This document shows positions 62,325 to 64,000 of a stretch of DNA of 64,000 nucleotides, piece by piece. Position 1 is the first letter of the stretch; the number at the start of each line of letters is the position of its first letter. The DNA is from Inquilinus limosus DSM 16000. Lineage in GTDB: Bacteria > Pseudomonadota > Alphaproteobacteria > DSM-16000 > Inquilinaceae. Location of the stretch: positions 32,220 to 96,219 of the forward strand of contig NZ_AUHM01000034.1 in NCBI RefSeq assembly GCF_000423185.1, written 5' to 3'. The notes beneath the pieces were generated by a model. The model was not told the DNA's origin. It did no database searches and worked only from the letters and a program-made list of their open reading frames with translations. Both the position numbers and the translations under genes were made by a program.

Positions 62325-63395
62325 TTGATCGACCACTATGGCTGGAGTCCGGCGCTCCAGCACGATTTCCGTCCCTTCGTCGCCCGCGGCCTCCAGCCCG
62401 CGCGCGTCACCGTGCAGCAGCGCGGCGCCTACCGCCTCGTCACCCCGCTCGGCGAGATGACCGGCGCGTTGTCCGGCCGCTTCGCCCATGAGGCGCTGGA
62501 GGGCGACTACCCGGTGGCCGGCGACTGGGTGGCCGCCGCCCTGCGCCCCGAGGAAGGCAGCGCCACCATCCAGGCGCTGCTGCCGCGGCGCAGCGCCTTC
62601 ACCCGCAAGGCCGCCGGTCCCGGCCGGCCGACCGGCCAGGTGGTGGCGGCCAATGCCGACGTCGCCTTCCTGGTGACCTCGCTGAACGCCGACCTCAACG
62701 CCCGGCGGATCGAGCGCTACCTGGCCACCGCCTGGGAAAGCGGCGCCGCGCCCGTCGTGGTGCTGACCAAGGCCGACCTCTGCCCCGACCGCGACGGGGC
62801 GCTGGCCGAGATCGAGGCGGTGGCGCTGGGCGTGCCGGTGCATGTCGTCTCCGCCGTCACCGGCGAAGGCATCGACGGCCTGCGCGACGGCTTTGCGCCG
62901 GGCCGGACGGCGGTGCTGCTGGGCAGTTCCGGCGTCGGCAAGTCCAGCCTGGTCAACGCCCTGGCCGGGACGGCGCTGATGGCGACCGGCGCGATCCGCG
63001 AGGACGATGCCCGCGGCCGCCACACCACCACCCATCGTGAGCTGGTGCTGCTACCCGACGGGCGGCTGGTGCTGGACACGCCGGGCATGCGCGAGCTCGG
63101 GCTGTGGGACGCCGGGGACGGCGTCACCGCGACCTTCGCCGATATCGAGGCGCTGGCGGCGGAGTGCCGCTTCGCCGACTGCCGGCACGAGACCGAGCCG
63201 GGCTGCGCCGTGCGCGCCGCCCTGGAGGACGGCCGCCTGGACCCGGAGCGCTGGCGTGCCTGGGGCAAGCTGCAGCGCGAGCTGGCGCATCTGGAGCGCA
63301 AGGAGGATCCGCTGGCGCGGGAACGGGCGCGCAAGGTCTGGATCCAGCGGCACAAGCAATACCGCGCCGGCAAGAAGCGGGGGGACTGGGGCTGA
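62325..63395 (+). CDS. rsgA: Ribosome small-subunit maturation GTPase RsgA
   Basis: A 356-aa circularly permuted GTPase that acts in late 30S assembly. Motif order: G4 TKADLC, then G1 GSSGVGKSS, G2 RHTTTHREL, G3 DTPGMRELG. An N-terminal OB-fold (RVTVQQRGAYRLVTPLGEMTG...) and a C-terminal zinc finger (CRFADCRHETEPGC) match RsgA. The start is TTG at 62325 with GAGGAT upstream. It is preceded by the 20-codon ORF. Confidence 0.94.
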   Translation: MIDHYGWSPALQHDFRPFVARGLQPARVTVQQRGAYRLVTPLGEMTGALSGRFAHEALEGDYPVAGDWVAAALRPEEGSATIQALLPRRSAFTRKAAGPGRPTGQVVAANADVAFLVTSLNADLNARRIERYLATAWESGAAPVVVLTKADLCPDRDGALAEIEAVALGVPVHVVSAVTGEGIDGLRDGFAPGRTAVLLGSSGVGKSSLVNALAGTALMATGAIREDDARGRHTTTHRELVLLPDGRLVLDTPGMRELGLWDAGDGVTATFADIEALAAECRFADCRHETEPGCAVRAALEDGRLDPERWRAWGKLQRELAHLERKEDPLARERARKVWIQRHKQYRAGKKRGDWG

Positions 63396-63424
63396 AGCAC
63401 GGGCGGGCCGTCATGCGCGCATAA

Positions 63425-63466
63425 CGAAGCCATCCAGGGCCCGCACCGGCCCTGGATACGGCTTCG
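63425..63466 (+). terminator. Candidate terminator after rsgA
   Basis: A long hairpin: CGAAGCC (63425-63431) and GGCTTCG (63460-63466) outside, with ATCCAGGGCC (63432-63441) and GGCCCTGGAT (63448-63457) inside, a 2-nt bulge and a 6-nt loop. It starts 30 bp after the rsgA stop. No strong U-run follows (CCTTGTCG). Confidence 0.6.
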
Positions 63467-63542
63467 CCTTGTCGCAATGGCGGCGAGGAAGGATGGCTTG
63501 AGGGATCTCGGCCCTGAATGGCAGACGATCCGCAGGCCGCGC

Positions 63543-64000
63543 TCAGCCGCTGCCCGGTTTCGGCAGCCAGGGAGCGCGGTCGAGCCGTTTGCCGGTCTCG
63601 ATGTCATACCAGCCCTGGACCGGGATCTTGTCGCTCTCGTCGAGATGCCAGTAGCGGCCGGCATCCGGTCCGTCCTCGGGCCACCAGGGCACGGGGGGCT
63701 TGTCGCCGTCCTTGGCCGCCTTCTTCCGCCGTCCGAACCAGTCGGCGCCGGAATACTCCGGGTCCAGCCAGGCCGGGTCGGGGCGGATGCGCAGGTCGCG
63801 GCAGAGCTGGAAGACGATCGCCTCCAGCGCATGCTCGGAGAGGGAGAGGTCGGCGTCGATCGCCGGGTCGTCGACCAGCCGCTTCCACATCGCGGCGATC
63901 TGCGCCTCGCAGGTCTCGGCATCGAGGTCGCGGTTGGCGGCGACCGAGCAGGCGACGGCGCGGGCCACCCGGTGGCGGCGCGTCTCCTTCGCCGCGGCGC
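63543..64000 (-). CDS. Hypothetical protein (partial; N-terminus beyond window)
   Basis: The minus-strand frame ends at 63543 and is open to the window edge; a GTG at 63968 is possible, but codons upstream (AKETRRHR) continue the same style, so the gene may begin outside. The visible part (about 150 aa) has an acidic helical region (AETCEAQIAAMWKRLVDDPAID) and a C-terminal part with GWYDIETGKRLDRAPW. Helices are evident but I recognise no domain. It is convergent with rsgA. Confidence 0.65.
   Translation of the reverse strand, partial: AAAKETRRHRVARAVACSVAANRDLDAETCEAQIAAMWKRLVDDPAIDADLSLSEHALEAIVFQLCRDLRIRPDPAWLDPEYSGADWFGRRKKAAKDGDKPPVPWWPEDGPDAGRYWHLDESDKIPVQGWYDIETGKRLDRAPWLPKPGSG

Overview
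This 64-kb window is GC-rich chromosomal DNA, very probably from an alphaproteobacterium of the Rhodospirillales/Azospirillales type (an Inquilinus-like organism would fit; this is inference). Supporting signs are the kdsD-lptC-lptA-lptB-rpoN-hpf-ptsN gene order, an hsp20-DUF1150 pair behind a sigma-32 promoter and a ROSE-type RNA thermometer, bluB, and a large investment in ABC transporters. No phage, transposase, integrase, CRISPR array or rRNA operon is visible. The only RNA gene recognised is a tRNA-Leu(CAG). Genes are densely packed, often with 4-bp ATGA or GTGA overlaps.

Layout. 1-3.7 kb: BMP-type (nucleoside-like) ABC transporter, cut at the left edge. 4-9.6 kb: complete Dpp/Opp-type importer with a Tat-exported binding protein and a fused two-domain ATPase. 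9.8-12.3 kb: GAF-GGDEF-EAL protein and a lone receiver protein. 12.35-13.7 kb: VOC/ArsR/SRPBCC operon. 13.7-17.6 kb: SsuABC/TauABC-like importer divergent from an LgoD-like dehydrogenase. 17.6-22.6 kb: a methyltransferase, small unknown genes, a SorC-type regulator, an aspartate carbamoyltransferase and an orphan ribbon-helix-helix protein. 22.7-27.7 kb: carbohydrate ABC operon (dehydrogenase, binding protein, SIS isomerase, two permeases, no ATPase). 27.7-31.8 kb: bluB, an ElyC/YdcF-like protein, YcjX-YcjF.

31.9-39 kb is the most coherent block: a zinc-homeostasis island. An operon of a 56-aa His-rich membrane protein, znuC, znuB and znuA has a Zur-box-like site upstream. A second operon (CobW/COG0523 GTPase, WD40 protein, 98-aa unknown, GFA-family zinc protein) has a matching site. 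A divergent metallo-beta-lactamase-fold protein lacks one zinc ligand, and the likely zur gene closes the block.

39-40 kb: heat-shock hsp20 unit. 40-46.4 kb: a second carbohydrate ABC operon (GntR regulator, SIS protein, binding protein, permeases, again no ATPase) plus an FGGY kinase. 46.5-53.6 kb: ptsN, hpf, rpoN, lptB, lptA, lptC, kdsD, an RNase D-like exonuclease and tRNA-Leu. 53.8-57.4 kb: yggT/yggU family genes, a lipoprotein, and a sugar isomerase/epimerase with a Gfo/Idh/MocA dehydrogenase. 57.5-64 kb: an unknown 336-aa protein, pgk, two secreted hydrolytic enzymes, rsgA preceded by a 20-codon ORF with a perfect Shine-Dalgarno sequence, and a partial unknown gene.

Several different families of palindromic intergenic repeats are scattered through the window, mostly just downstream of stop codons.
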